64,000 nucleotides of DNA from Litoribacter populi (GTDB lineage: Bacteria > Bacteroidota > Bacteroidia > Cytophagales > Cyclobacteriaceae): the NCBI RefSeq assembly GCF_007483685.1, contig NZ_VMKN01000001.1, positions 372,001 through 436,000 on the forward strand. The letters run 5' to 3'. Made by a program: the position numbers and the translations under genes. Below the pieces are notes generated by a model. The model ran no database searches. It was given only the letters and a program-made list of their open reading frames with translations, and was not told the DNA's origin. Shown piece by piece: positions 10,215 through 18,894 of this stretch (within the stretch, counting starts at the first letter, position 1; every line of letters begins with the position of its first letter).

Positions 10215-10397
10215 TCAAATCATAAGTTTATCCCAATTATAATTATTTACCTATCTTATAAAAAACTTAGAATTTGCATTATTTCAATAATAAATATTTT
10301 TTCCTTCTGGCTATCAGGGTGTTGTTTGAGATGGGTCAAAAAAGTTGCCAGCAGCCCAGTTTTTGGAATCGTAATTGCATAAATGCTCCATAAATAA
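10215..10397. other. AT-rich spacer inside the tRNA cluster
   Basis: About 180 bp separates tRNA-Leu from the Gly-UCC array. An open frame here overlaps the tRNA and repeat and has no family signature. No consensus TAnnTTTG promoter was found, yet the array sits beyond a strong terminator and so needs its own promoter. Confidence 0.4.
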
Positions 10398-10470
10398 GCG
10401 AAAGTAGCTCAGGTGGAAGAGCACAGCCTTTCCAAGGTTGGGGTCGCGAGTTCGAATCTTGCCTTTCGCT
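10398..10470 (+). tRNA. tRNA-Gly (UCC), copy 1
   Basis: 73 nt: acceptor GCGAAAG/CTTTCGC, D-arm GCTC-AGGTGGAA-GAGC, anticodon stem CAGCC/GGTTG with loop TTTCCAA (anticodon TCC at 10431-10433), T-arm GCGAG-TTCGAAT-CTTGC (one internal G-T pair). It shares the acceptor stem with tRNA-Gly(GCC) at 9923, suggesting origin by duplication and anticodon change. Confidence 0.93.
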
Positions 10471-10574
10471 CCAAGTTTGCCTCACAAGGATGCAAGCTTC
10501 TTTTTAAATTACTTTTTGAGCCATAGAGGATGGCATAGCTAAAGTTTTTTTAAATGAGTTTTTTATGTACAAAA

Positions 10575-10646
10575 GCGAAAGTAGCTCAGTGGCAGAGCAC
10601 AGTCTTTCCAAGACTGGGGTCGTAAGTTCAATTCTTGCCTTTCGCT
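10575..10646 (+). tRNA. tRNA-Gly (UCC), copy 2
   Basis: 72 nt: D-arm GCTC-AGTGGCA-GAGC, anticodon stem CAGTC/GACTG with TTTCCAA loop (TCC at 10607-10609), T-arm GTAAG-TTCAATT-CTTGC (one T-G pair). The T-loop lacks the usual TTCGA/TTCAA-AT form but keeps TTCAA. The 5' flank (TTTTTTATGTACAAAA) is nearly identical to that of copy 3. Confidence 0.9.
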
Positions 10647-10745
10647 CCAAGCAGATTCATACGGAACCTGCGATTTTTTAAATCTTATTTTTTAATGCCT
10701 TTTGGCAAATCTGGGATTTTTATATATACTTTTTTACGTACAAAA

Positions 10746-10817
10746 GCGAAAGTAGCTCAGTGGCAGAGCACAGCCTTTCCAAGGCTGGGGTCGTAAGTTC
10801 AAATCTTGCCTTTCGCT
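10746..10817 (+). tRNA. tRNA-Gly (UCC), copy 3
   Basis: 72 nt: D-arm GCTC-AGTGGCA-GAGC, anticodon stem CAGCC/GGCTG with TTTCCAA loop (TCC at 10778-10780), T-arm GTAAG-TTCAAAT-CTTGC. Differs from copy 2 only in the anticodon stem and one T-loop base, so the two are recent tandem duplicates. Confidence 0.92.
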
Positions 10818-10833
10818 CAATTAAAATTCAAAG

Positions 10834-10862
10834 GGCTGGTATGATTACCAGCCTTTTTTTTT
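10834..10862 (+). terminator. Terminator of the tRNA-Gly array
   Basis: GGCTGGT / ACCAGCC stem with loop ATGATT, followed by nine T residues. Confidence 0.9.
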
Positions 10863-10890
10863 GGTAAAATCCTATCCTGCTGAAATACAA

Positions 10891-10914
10891 AAAGGCCGAC
10901 TTTCGCCGGCCTTT
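10891..10914 (-). terminator. Terminator of the minus-strand lipoprotein gene
   Basis: On the minus strand AAAGGCCGGC pairs with GTCGGCCTTT around a GAAA tetraloop, then TTTGTATTT. It lies 25 bp beyond the lipoprotein stop codon. Confidence 0.85.
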
Positions 10915-10938
10915 AGGGGTGATTTAGATCAAAAAATG

Positions 10939-11703
10939 TTATTTTACAAACTCCACAGAAGAGTCCAGGTTGGCTCTGATGGCGGTATGGAGATCACCAT
11001 TCCCATCTACGTCATTCGGGCCAATATCTATAAAGCCATCACCATCAGCATCCGCGGCAGCAGAGAAATCCACACCGTCAAACATGCTCGCCATGTCAAA
11101 ATATAACCAAAGGTCAGCATCTCCGTCGATCGAATACCCTTCTCCATTTCTGGCTGTAGCTCTCAAAGCTTCCTCAGAATCAAACCAAATACGGGTAGGG
11201 GTATTGTTAACCTCTCCTATAATGTAAAGGGACTTGCCATGTGCAAAATGATCCTGCTCCACATTGGTGTTTTGATAAAGATCAAAAGTGATCTCAGTGT
11301 AAGTGCCGTCCGGAGTTCTTCCCTCTCCGATCACGGCCGTTTGATGTTCTCCGTTTTGGATCAGTACATTCGACTTCGGCTGTGTTGCCGAAGTACCTAA
11401 TTCAGCATTAAGGTTTGTCGAAAGGCTGATGTTGCCAATGTTAACGCCAGCTCCCAGCTCGCTTTTGGCTGCATAGCGCATTTCTACATCTTGGGTACCT
11501 ACTTGAAACTCGGTTACAGAAATGGCTCCCACATCCACTCTACTGTTTTCTGCTCCTGCAGTTGGATTGGCAGTTGCTCTAAGGGCAACACGGCTTTCTG
11601 ATTCTACAGGAGTTCCATCCTCAGTTGTGGTACATGCAATCATGCCAAAGGCTACGCCGAATGGCATCATTACTCTTGCGATGTTCAAAAATGATTTTTT
11701 CAT
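10939..11703 (-). CDS. Lipoprotein of unknown function with a Ca-loop-like Asp-rich tail
   Basis: 254 residues. The N-terminus has a signal peptide ending in a lipobox (GMIAC, Cys24) followed by 'TTTEDG', so it is predicted to be membrane-anchored. The middle is beta-rich and I do not recognise a family. Near the C-terminus 'DADGDGFIDIGPNDVDGNGD' resembles paired EF-hand or thrombospondin type 3 calcium loops. It is a single gene with its own hairpin terminator. The + strand neighbours are tRNAs, which give no functional hint. Real coding sequence is supported by signal peptide, Asp-loop and terminator; function unknown. Confidence 0.8.
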   Translation of the reverse strand: MKKSFLNIARVMMPFGVAFGMIACTTTEDGTPVESESRVALRATANPTAGAENSRVDVGAISVTEFQVGTQDVEMRYAAKSELGAGVNIGNISLSTNLNAELGTSATQPKSNVLIQNGEHQTAVIGEGRTPDGTYTEITFDLYQNTNVEQDHFAHGKSLYIIGEVNNTPTRIWFDSEEALRATARNGEGYSIDGDADLWLYFDMASMFDGVDFSAAADADGDGFIDIGPNDVDGNGDLHTAIRANLDSSVEFVK

Positions 11704-11868
11704 ATTTGTATTTGTTGGTTTGTTTCTCCCGAACTTTGCAAACCATATGCCAATGAGCTTATTCCTTAAATTGAAGAAAGTTACATTTATATAATAAGGT
11801 AAAGAAAATCAACGTGTTAGGATGTTATTTCGGATGACTCTGGGGGAGTTTTTAAAGTCAAAAATTAA

Positions 11869-11909
11869 GGCCCGGAAGTTCAGTTTTTTTGTAAAAACTG
11901 TCCCGGGCC
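11869..11909 (-). terminator. Terminator of the superoxide dismutase gene
   Basis: Long two-part stem: outer GGCCCGG/CCGGGCC and inner CAGTTTTT/AAAAACTG. On the minus strand it is followed by TTAATTTTTG. Confidence 0.8.
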
Positions 11910-11939
11910 AAAAAATAGATTCTTGAATATAAATTAAAA

Positions 11940-12698
11940 TTAGGCTTTTAGTCTATCATAGCGTTCCCCAATTTTGTTCCAATCCACCACATTCCACCAA
12001 TTGGAGATGTACTCTCCCCTTTCATTTTGGTATTTGAGGTAATAGGCATGTTCCCATACATCAATGCCCATCAGTGGAATCCCTTGAAAATCCACATCGT
12101 TCATCAGTGGGTTATCTTGGTTTGGCGTGGAGCCTACTGCCAGATTTTTGTCGCGATCCAAGACCAGCCAAGCCCAACCGGAACCAAATCTATCCTTAGC
12201 TTCTTGCTCAAAATTATTTACAAACTCCTCATAGCTTCCAAATGAATCATTGATAGCCTCGGCTAAGTTTCCCTGCGGCTGGCCACCACCATCTGGAGAC
12301 ATTATTTTCCAGAAGAGCTCATGGTTGTAATGGCCTCCCCCGTTGTTTCTCATTTTTTCAGAGTAGTGAGAAATATTCATCATTACTTCCTCAAGGGGTT
12401 TTTCCATATCAACATCCTCCTCTCCGGCAGCTTCCTGCAGATTGTCGGCGTAGCTCTTGGCATGCTTGGTGTAATGGATCTCCATCGTTTTGGCATCGAT
12501 ATGCGGCTCCAGCGCGGAAAACCCGTACGGTAAGTCTGTCTGGGTAAAGCCCGTTCTTAAGTTTTCCAGCACCTCATCCTGTTGGGTAGTGGTACTGCAG
12601 GCCATCAGTGCCGAACCCATTGCACTGGACCCTATGCCTATGGCAAGAGTGGCTTTGGTAGTGCGGGAAAGAAAACTCCTTCTCGAAAAATTGCTCAT
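11940..12698 (-). CDS. Exported Fe/Mn superoxide dismutase, Tat-type lipoprotein
   Basis: 252 residues. Residues 1-40 are an export signal with a twin-arginine motif (SRRSFLS at 5-11), a hydrophobic stretch and a lipobox-like LMAC (Cys34). The rest is an Fe/Mn SOD: N-terminal helix with 'MEIHYTKHAKSY' (first His ligand), 'GGGHYNHELFW' (second His), and the C-terminal 'GIDVWEHAYYLKYQNERGEY' that supplies the Asp and last His. It converts superoxide to hydrogen peroxide and oxygen. Tat export would carry the folded, metal-loaded enzyme out of the cytoplasm, and the lipobox would anchor it. Single gene, divergent from dapF. Fe versus Mn cannot be decided confidently. Confidence 0.93.
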   Translation of the reverse strand: MSNFSRRSFLSRTTKATLAIGIGSSAMGSALMACSTTTQQDEVLENLRTGFTQTDLPYGFSALEPHIDAKTMEIHYTKHAKSYADNLQEAAGEEDVDMEKPLEEVMMNISHYSEKMRNNGGGHYNHELFWKIMSPDGGGQPQGNLAEAINDSFGSYEEFVNNFEQEAKDRFGSGWAWLVLDRDKNLAVGSTPNQDNPLMNDVDFQGIPLMGIDVWEHAYYLKYQNERGEYISNWWNVVDWNKIGERYDRLKA

Positions 12699-12907
12699 AT
12701 TATAATTTATTTATGTTCATTTAATTGTATAAAATTGTGGTCCAAAACAACCTGGCGCTCACACTAAGTTAGCCATAAATGCCCGTTACAAAAAAGAGGT
12801 CGGCCAATAAGTCCGAATTCCTGACAAGTTTCGCCGTATTTATTAACTCATCCGGCTTGGTTTGGTTTTTGAAATATTAATCATCCCGTATAAATCTTAA
12901 TAATTGA

Positions 12908-13684
12908 ATGAATCTGGAGTTTTATAAATATCAGGGTACTGGTAATGATTTTGTCATGGTCGATGACCGGCAAAACGCTTTTGATGCCCAAAATTTGCCC
13001 CTGATCAACAGTATTTGCGACCGCAAATTTGGAGTCGGCGCAGATGGTTTGATTCTGATCAGAAATCATGCGGACTATGATTTTGAAATGGTGTACTTCA
13101 ATGCTGACGGTACCCAAAGCATGTGTGGCAACGGTGCAAGATGCGCGGTTGCCTTTTCTCATTTTTTAGGGATTATTAAAGAGGAGACCTACTTCCTTGC
13201 TATTGACGGGCCCCACAAAGCCTTCTTCAATGAAGGAACCGTACACCTGGAGATGGGTGATGTGCCCGGAATAGCCAAGGATGGCGAGGAATTTTTTCTC
13301 AACACCGGCTCCCCTCATCATGTTAAATTTGTGGCTGATGCAGCTCATTATCCCGTAGTGGAAGAAGGAGCTAAAATTAGATACAGTGCCAAATATTCTC
13401 CTCGAGGGACCAATGTAAACTTTGTCGAGATTCTCGATGATCAAGAACTTAATGTGAGGACCTATGAGCGTGGTGTTGAGGATGAGACGCTTTCTTGTGG
13501 CACGGGTGTGACGGCATGTGCCCTGGTGCACGGCAGCCTTTCTGGACAAAATAACATCAGAATCAAAACTTTAGGGGGTACCTTACAGGTTAAATTTAAG
13601 AAGGTCGATGGTGAAAGGTTTACCGATGTGGTACTTTCTGGTCCGGCCCGCCAAGTTTTCAAAGGCAGTATTGCAATCGATTAA
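12908..13684 (+). CDS. dapF: Diaminopimelate epimerase
   Basis: 258 residues, typical size. Opens 'FYKYQGTGNDFVMVD' and carries both catalytic cysteines: 'MCGNGARCA' and 'LSCGTGVTAC'. It converts LL- to meso-diaminopimelate, the last step before lysine and the cross-linking residue of peptidoglycan, using a two-base thiol mechanism without cofactor. ATG at 12908 is the first usable start and matches the family N-terminus. Followed by secA 93 bp downstream; no functional coupling is implied. Confidence 0.97.
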   Translation: MNLEFYKYQGTGNDFVMVDDRQNAFDAQNLPLINSICDRKFGVGADGLILIRNHADYDFEMVYFNADGTQSMCGNGARCAVAFSHFLGIIKEETYFLAIDGPHKAFFNEGTVHLEMGDVPGIAKDGEEFFLNTGSPHHVKFVADAAHYPVVEEGAKIRYSAKYSPRGTNVNFVEILDDQELNVRTYERGVEDETLSCGTGVTACALVHGSLSGQNNIRIKTLGGTLQVKFKKVDGERFTDVVLSGPARQVFKGSIAID

Positions 13685-13777
13685 GAATCCAAGATAAAAC
13701 TATCAAAAGAGGACAATAATTTACTATTCTGCCAAAAAGAAAGTAATTTTAAAGCCGTTTTAATTTGATCAAAATAT

Positions 13778-16700
13778 ATGTTAGATATAATAGCAAAAGG
13801 ACTGGCAAAGGTTTTCGGAACCAAGTCAGATAGAGATATAAAGGAGGTTTTGCCCGTCGTTGACCAGATCAATCAGGAATTTGGCAAGCTTCACCAGCTT
13901 ACGGATGATGAGTTGAGGGCCCAGACTATTGAGCTTAAAAGCATCATCAATACAGACTTGGCGTCGTTTGACCAGCAGATCAAATCCATCAAGGAAAAGA
14001 TCAATGGCATGGCGGCTGACAAAGTCCATGAAAAAGATGCCCTTTTCAACGATATCGAAAAAGTCGAAAAAGACAGGGATCAAGAGTTGGAAAAGTCTTT
14101 GGAAAAAATTCTTCCAAGGGCTTTTGCCGTAGTTAAGGAAACTGCCAGGAGGTTTAAAGAAAACAGTAAACTTGTTGTGACCGCCACACCTGAAGATCAA
14201 GTGATGGCTGCCAATAAGCCAAACGTTGAAATCGATGGTGAGAAAGCTATCTGGCATAACAAATGGAATGCTGCCGGAACCGAGATCACCTGGGACATGC
14301 TTCATTATGATGTGCAGCTCATTGGTGGTATCACCTTGCACAAAGGAAAAATCGCCGAAATGGCAACTGGTGAAGGTAAAACTCTAGTTTCGACCCTTCC
14401 AGCCTACCTTAATGCACTTTCAGGTAGAGGCGTCCATGTGGTGACAGTCAACGATTACCTTGCCAAACGTGACTCCGAATGGAATGCGCCACTTTTTGAA
14501 TTCCACGGTCTTAAAGTAGATTGTATCGATAAATTTCCGCCTAATTCAGCCGGAAGAAGAAAAGCTTACAATTCCGACATTGTGTACGGAACCAACAATG
14601 AATTCGGTTTTGATTACCTAAGGGATAACATGGCCAGGGATTCCAATGACCTTGTCCAGGGCAAGCACCATTTTGCCATGATTGATGAGGTCGATTCTGT
14701 ATTGATTGATGATGCGAGGACGCCATTGATCATTTCCGGCCCGGTTCCTAGAGGGGATGAGCACGAATTTTATGAGCTAAAGCCAAGAGTATCCACTCTT
14801 GTGGAAGAACAAAGAAAACTTATTCAAGGCTACCTGACTGAGGCTAAGCGATTGATCAAGGATGGAAACCAAAAAGAAGGTGGACTATCCCTTTTTAGAG
14901 CATTCAGAGGAATGCCTAAGTATAAGCCTTTGATTAAATACCTTTCCGAACCAGGTATCAGAGTAATCCTTCAGAAAACAGAGAATTTCTATCTTCAAGA
15001 TAACAAAAGAATGATGCCGGAAGCGGATGAACCTCTTTTGTTTACCATTGATGAAAAATCCAATACTGTAGACCTTACCGATAATGGTATCGAGGTGTTG
15101 ACTACTAAAAACGAAACGGCTGACTTTTTCATCCTACCCGATATCGGTATGGAAATCGCCGAAATGGAAAAGAGTGCCAAAATAGATGAAAAAGAAAAGC
15201 TGGTCCGCAAAGAAGAAATCATAAAGGACTATGGCGTAAAAGCTCAGCGTATCCATACAGTAAATCAGCTTTTGAAAGCATATTGTATGTTCGAAAAAGA
15301 CACCGAGTATATTCTTGTTGACGGTAAGGTGAAAATTGTCGATGAGCAGACAGGCCGTGTGATGGAAGGTCGTCGTTATTCTGACGGACTTCACCAGGCT
15401 ATCGAGGCAAAAGAAAACGTGAAGGTGGAAGATGCCACTCAAACATACGCCACGGTTACTTTGCAAAACTACTTCAGAATGTACCATAAGCTTTCGGGTA
15501 TGACCGGTACGGCCGAAACCGAAGCAGGTGAATTCTGGGAAATCTATAAATTGGATGTGGTTGTAATTCCTACCAACCGTCCTATTTCCAGGGATGATAG
15601 ACAGGATAAAGTTTACAAAACCGTAAGGGAAAAATTCAACGCTGTTGTTGACGAGATTAATGAGTTGACTAAGGCTGGAAGGCCAGTTCTAGTGGGTACA
15701 ACTTCGGTGGAAATTTCCGAAGTACTCAGCCGAATGTTGACCTTGAGAAAGATCAGACACCAGGTCCTTAACGCCAAGCAGCACGCCAAAGAGGCAGAAG
15801 TGGTAGCTGAAGCGGGTAAGCCAGGCACAGTAACTATCGCAACCAACATGGCCGGTAGGGGTACGGATATCAAACTGACTCCGGAATCCAAGCAGGCTGG
15901 CGGTTTGGCCATCATCGGTACAGAAAGACACGAATCTAGAAGGGTCGATAGACAGCTTAGAGGACGTGCCGGTCGTCAGGGTGACGTGGGTTCTTCCCAG
16001 TTCTTTGTGTCACTGGAGGACAATCTAATGAGGCTCTTTGGTTCCGAAAGGATTGCCAAACTCATGGATAGAATGGGCCTTGAAGAAGGAGAGGTAATTC
16101 AACATTCTATGATTACCAAATCCATCGAAAGAGCCCAGAAAAAGGTAGAGGAAAACAACTTTGGCGTTCGGAAGAGATTGCTAGAGTATGATGACGTGAT
16201 GAACTCCCAGAGGGAAGTTGTCTATAAGAGAAGGAAAAATGCTCTGATGGGCGAAAGGCTTGAACTTGACATCCTGAACATCATGTATGATGTGTGCTCC
16301 GACATCATTGATATGGCCAAAGCTTCCGATGATATGGAAAATCTGAGGATGAACATTTACAGTTCTTTGGGTATTGATCACAAATTCACTGAGGATCAGG
16401 TAAAATCTAAGGATTCACAAACCCTTACCCAAGAGCTATTCGATGCGGCATATAAGAATTACAGAACTAAAAACGATAGGATTCTTTCCAGAGCCCTGCC
16501 AATAATTAAAGATGTGCATGAGCAGCGAGGCGGAACTGTCCGCGACATCATGGTGCCTATCTCTGATGGCATCAAGCAAATTGGTGTGGTGGTTAACCTT
16601 GAGTCTACTATCGCAAACGAAGGTAGAGATTTGATCAGGGCCATTGAGAAAAATGTGACCCTGGCAATTATCGATCAAAACTGGAAGGAACACCTCAGGG

Positions 16701-17149
16701 ATATGGATGACTTGAAGCAGTCCGTTCAGAATGCAGTTTACGAACAGAAGGATCCATTGCTTATCTATAAGTTTGAGGCCTTTGAGATGTTCAAGCGCTT
16801 TGTTGGAAAGCTTAATGAGGACGTGATTTCTTTCATTTCCAAAGCGGAACTTCCAAAGCAAAATCCTGATCAGGTCAACCCGGCCCAGGCAGCTCCAAGA
16901 GCTCCAGAACCAAAAGTTCAGGCTTCCAAGGAAGAAGTTGGCAGTTCAATTGCAGGTAACCGTACACCGGCAGCCACTGCCCCGTCAAGCAGACAGCAAG
17001 TGGTGGAGCCAAGGAAATCAGATAAAGCTTATGGAAGAAACGACAAAGTTTCCGTTCAATATTCCAACGGTAGCGTGAAAAAGAATGTGAAATTCAAAAG
17101 CGTGGAAGATGACCTTCAAAGCGGTCGGTGCGTAATCATCGAAAATTAA
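13778..17149 (+). CDS. secA: Preprotein translocase ATPase SecA
   Basis: 1123 residues, the enlarged form seen in Bacteroidota. Motor motifs include Walker A 'MATGEGKTLVSTLPAYL', 'VHVVTVNDYLAKRD', Walker B 'MIDEVDSVLIDDARTPLIISG' and 'TNMAGRGTDIKL', 'ESRRVDRQLRGRAGRQGD'. Extra segments relative to the E. coli enzyme sit near residues 85-130 and 330-400. The C-terminus (residues about 1030-1123) is a low-complexity Pro/Ala/Ser linker followed by a conserved basic patch. The CxC zinc motif that binds SecB in proteobacteria is absent. SecA drives unfolded proteins through SecYEG, including the signal-peptide-bearing T9SS cargo of this region. Followed 9 bp later by a lipoprotein gene. Confidence 0.97.
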   Translation: MLDIIAKGLAKVFGTKSDRDIKEVLPVVDQINQEFGKLHQLTDDELRAQTIELKSIINTDLASFDQQIKSIKEKINGMAADKVHEKDALFNDIEKVEKDRDQELEKSLEKILPRAFAVVKETARRFKENSKLVVTATPEDQVMAANKPNVEIDGEKAIWHNKWNAAGTEITWDMLHYDVQLIGGITLHKGKIAEMATGEGKTLVSTLPAYLNALSGRGVHVVTVNDYLAKRDSEWNAPLFEFHGLKVDCIDKFPPNSAGRRKAYNSDIVYGTNNEFGFDYLRDNMARDSNDLVQGKHHFAMIDEVDSVLIDDARTPLIISGPVPRGDEHEFYELKPRVSTLVEEQRKLIQGYLTEAKRLIKDGNQKEGGLSLFRAFRGMPKYKPLIKYLSEPGIRVILQKTENFYLQDNKRMMPEADEPLLFTIDEKSNTVDLTDNGIEVLTTKNETADFFILPDIGMEIAEMEKSAKIDEKEKLVRKEEIIKDYGVKAQRIHTVNQLLKAYCMFEKDTEYILVDGKVKIVDEQTGRVMEGRRYSDGLHQAIEAKENVKVEDATQTYATVTLQNYFRMYHKLSGMTGTAETEAGEFWEIYKLDVVVIPTNRPISRDDRQDKVYKTVREKFNAVVDEINELTKAGRPVLVGTTSVEISEVLSRMLTLRKIRHQVLNAKQHAKEAEVVAEAGKPGTVTIATNMAGRGTDIKLTPESKQAGGLAIIGTERHESRRVDRQLRGRAGRQGDVGSSQFFVSLEDNLMRLFGSERIAKLMDRMGLEEGEVIQHSMITKSIERAQKKVEENNFGVRKRLLEYDDVMNSQREVVYKRRKNALMGERLELDILNIMYDVCSDIIDMAKASDDMENLRMNIYSSLGIDHKFTEDQVKSKDSQTLTQELFDAAYKNYRTKNDRILSRALPIIKDVHEQRGGTVRDIMVPISDGIKQIGVVVNLESTIANEGRDLIRAIEKNVTLAIIDQNWKEHLRDMDDLKQSVQNAVYEQKDPLLIYKFEAFEMFKRFVGKLNEDVISFISKAELPKQNPDQVNPAQAAPRAPEPKVQASKEEVGSSIAGNRTPAATAPSSRQQVVEPRKSDKAYGRNDKVSVQYSNGSVKKNVKFKSVEDDLQSGRCVIIEN

Positions 17150-17158
17150 TTCTGCGAT

Positions 17159-17698
17159 ATGAAAAATGCATTAATTGTAATATTGGTTTCCATGTTTGCC
17201 CTTAGCTGTGCTGCCATCAAAAGGGGGCCGGCCGATGCTTATAAGGATTACTCGGAAGACCTTTCGGAAACCCGGGTGACTTTTCCGGAATTACCCGACC
17301 CTGATGAAATGGAAAGTGAAAGTTCAGTTGCTAAAGGGGCAGGTTCACCAGTTGATGAGGACTTGGAGGAAGCCATAGGTTATTTTAAACGTGACAACGA
17401 GGATAAGCAATATTACAATGGCTTTACCATTTTGGTTTACAGTGGCGTGGATAGGGACAAGGCTTTTGAAACCCGTAACGATCTGTACACCACCCACCCA
17501 GATGTGAAAGCCGATATGCAATACCAGCAGCCCCGGTATTTGGTGAAAGTTGGTCAATATGTAAATAGAATTGAAGCCCAATCTCTTTATTATAAAATTA
17601 AGGAGGATTTTCCTTCAGCAAGGATTATCCAAGATAGATTTGAAAGAGACGGTTTCGAAGAGAATGATATAGAAGACGATTTTGATGCTGAAAGATAA
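17159..17698 (+). CDS. SPOR-like lipoprotein
   Basis: 179 residues. Signal peptide with lipobox (FALSC, Cys17). An acidic linker (about 25-75) leads to a C-terminal domain resembling SPOR repeats: 'YNGFTILVYSGVDRDKAFETR', then 'PRYLVKVGQYVNRIEAQSLY'. SPOR domains bind denuded glycan strands at division septa, so an envelope role is plausible. It starts 9 bp after secA and its 3' end overlaps the amidohydrolase start by 14 bp, suggesting co-transcription. The domain assignment is from pattern, not a profile search. Confidence 0.78.
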   Translation: MKNALIVILVSMFALSCAAIKRGPADAYKDYSEDLSETRVTFPELPDPDEMESESSVAKGAGSPVDEDLEEAIGYFKRDNEDKQYYNGFTILVYSGVDRDKAFETRNDLYTTHPDVKADMQYQQPRYLVKVGQYVNRIEAQSLYYKIKEDFPSARIIQDRFERDGFEENDIEDDFDAER

Positions 17699-18875
17699 AA
17701 TCAAAGCCCTTGCCGAAAAGTATAAAAGCGAGGTAATAGATAACAGAAGGCACCTACATGCCAACCCGGAATTATCCTTCAAGGAATACAATACGAGCGC
17801 ATTTGTGGAAACACAGTTGCGCTCGTATGGCATTACGGAGATCGAGAAAAAGTCAGATACTGGCTGGGTGGCCTTGATAAAAGGGAAGAATCCCGATAAA
17901 AAAATAGTGGCCCTCCGCGGTGACATGGATGCCCTTCCCATAGAAGAGCAAAATGACGTTTCCTATAAATCCCAAAATCCGGGTGTGATGCATGCTTGTG
18001 GGCATGATGTTCATACAGCATCTCTATTGGGCGCTGCAAAAATCCTCCAGGAGCTTAGAGAGGAATTTGAAGGAACAATCAAATTAGTTTTTCAACCTGG
18101 TGAGGAATTGCTTCCAGGCGGTGCTTCATTGATGATAAAAGATGGTGCCTTAGAGAAACCTCGTCCTAGTGGCATTGTAGGGCAGCATGTGATGCCCTTG
18201 ATTGATGTAGGGAAAGTTGGCTTCAGAAAAGGCATGTATATGGCCAGTACCGATGAACTTTACCTTACAGTAAAAGGTAAAGGCGGTCATGGTGCTATGC
18301 CGGAAAACTTTATTGACCCGGTACTTATAGCCAGTCACATCATCGTAGCCCTTCAGCAAATTGTCAGCAGAAAAGCCAGTCCTAAAACCCCTACAGTCCT
18401 ATCATTTGGTAGAGTCCAGGCAAACGGAGCCACCAATATCATACCTGAAAAGGTTGAAATTGAAGGCACCTTCCGGACTCTTAACGAAAAATGGAGGACT
18501 GAAGCCCATGCTGCCATGGTCAAAATGGCCGAAGGAATTGCCGAAGGCATGGGCGGGTCGGTAGATTTTGAAGTCAGAAAGGGTTACCCATTTTTGGTCA
18601 ACGAACCTCAATTAACTTCCCGTGCCGAGGAAGCTGCCAAGCAGTATCTTGGCGAGGAAAATGTGGAAGAATTAGATATCTGGATGGCAGCTGAGGATTT
18701 TTCCTACTATACCCAAGAAATGCCTGGCTGTTTCTACCGTCTAGGTATCCGTAACGAAGAAAAAGGAATCACTTCTGGAGTGCATTCGCCTACATTCGAT
18801 ATCGATGAAGATGCCCTTGAAGTCGGTTCCGGCCTAATGGCTTTCATCGCAGTGAATGAATTAGCAACAGAGTAG
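17685..18875 (+). CDS. M20-family amidohydrolase (N-acyl amino acid hydrolase type)
   Basis: 396 residues from ATG 17685 (an adjacent TTG at 17682 is also possible); the start overlaps the upstream lipoprotein gene. Family landmarks: 'RRHLHANPELSFKEY', 'ALRGDMDALPIEEQN', 'HACGHDVHTASLLGAAKIL' (metal-binding Cys/His), 'LVFQPGEE' (catalytic Glu) and 'GKGGHGAMPENFIDPV' in the dimerisation domain. Such IAA-Leu-resistant/hippurate-type enzymes cleave N-acyl or aminoacyl amides. No signal peptide. A second M20D enzyme is at 26229, with different surroundings. Substrate cannot be assigned. Confidence 0.92.
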   Translation: MLKDKIKALAEKYKSEVIDNRRHLHANPELSFKEYNTSAFVETQLRSYGITEIEKKSDTGWVALIKGKNPDKKIVALRGDMDALPIEEQNDVSYKSQNPGVMHACGHDVHTASLLGAAKILQELREEFEGTIKLVFQPGEELLPGGASLMIKDGALEKPRPSGIVGQHVMPLIDVGKVGFRKGMYMASTDELYLTVKGKGGHGAMPENFIDPVLIASHIIVALQQIVSRKASPKTPTVLSFGRVQANGATNIIPEKVEIEGTFRTLNEKWRTEAHAAMVKMAEGIAEGMGGSVDFEVRKGYPFLVNEPQLTSRAEEAAKQYLGEENVEELDIWMAAEDFSYYTQEMPGCFYRLGIRNEEKGITSGVHSPTFDIDEDALEVGSGLMAFIAVNELATE

Positions 18876-18894
18876 GGGTTTAGAGCCTCTAATC

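Noticed and set aside
10095-10382. 95-codon plus-strand frame
   Set aside because: Overlaps tRNA-Leu, a terminator and a repeat, with no recognisable domain.
13778-17149. SecA C-terminus missing through truncation
   Set aside because: The zinc CxC motif is absent, but the gene ends in a conserved-looking basic segment after a linker and matches the longer Bacteroidota form, so no damage is evident.
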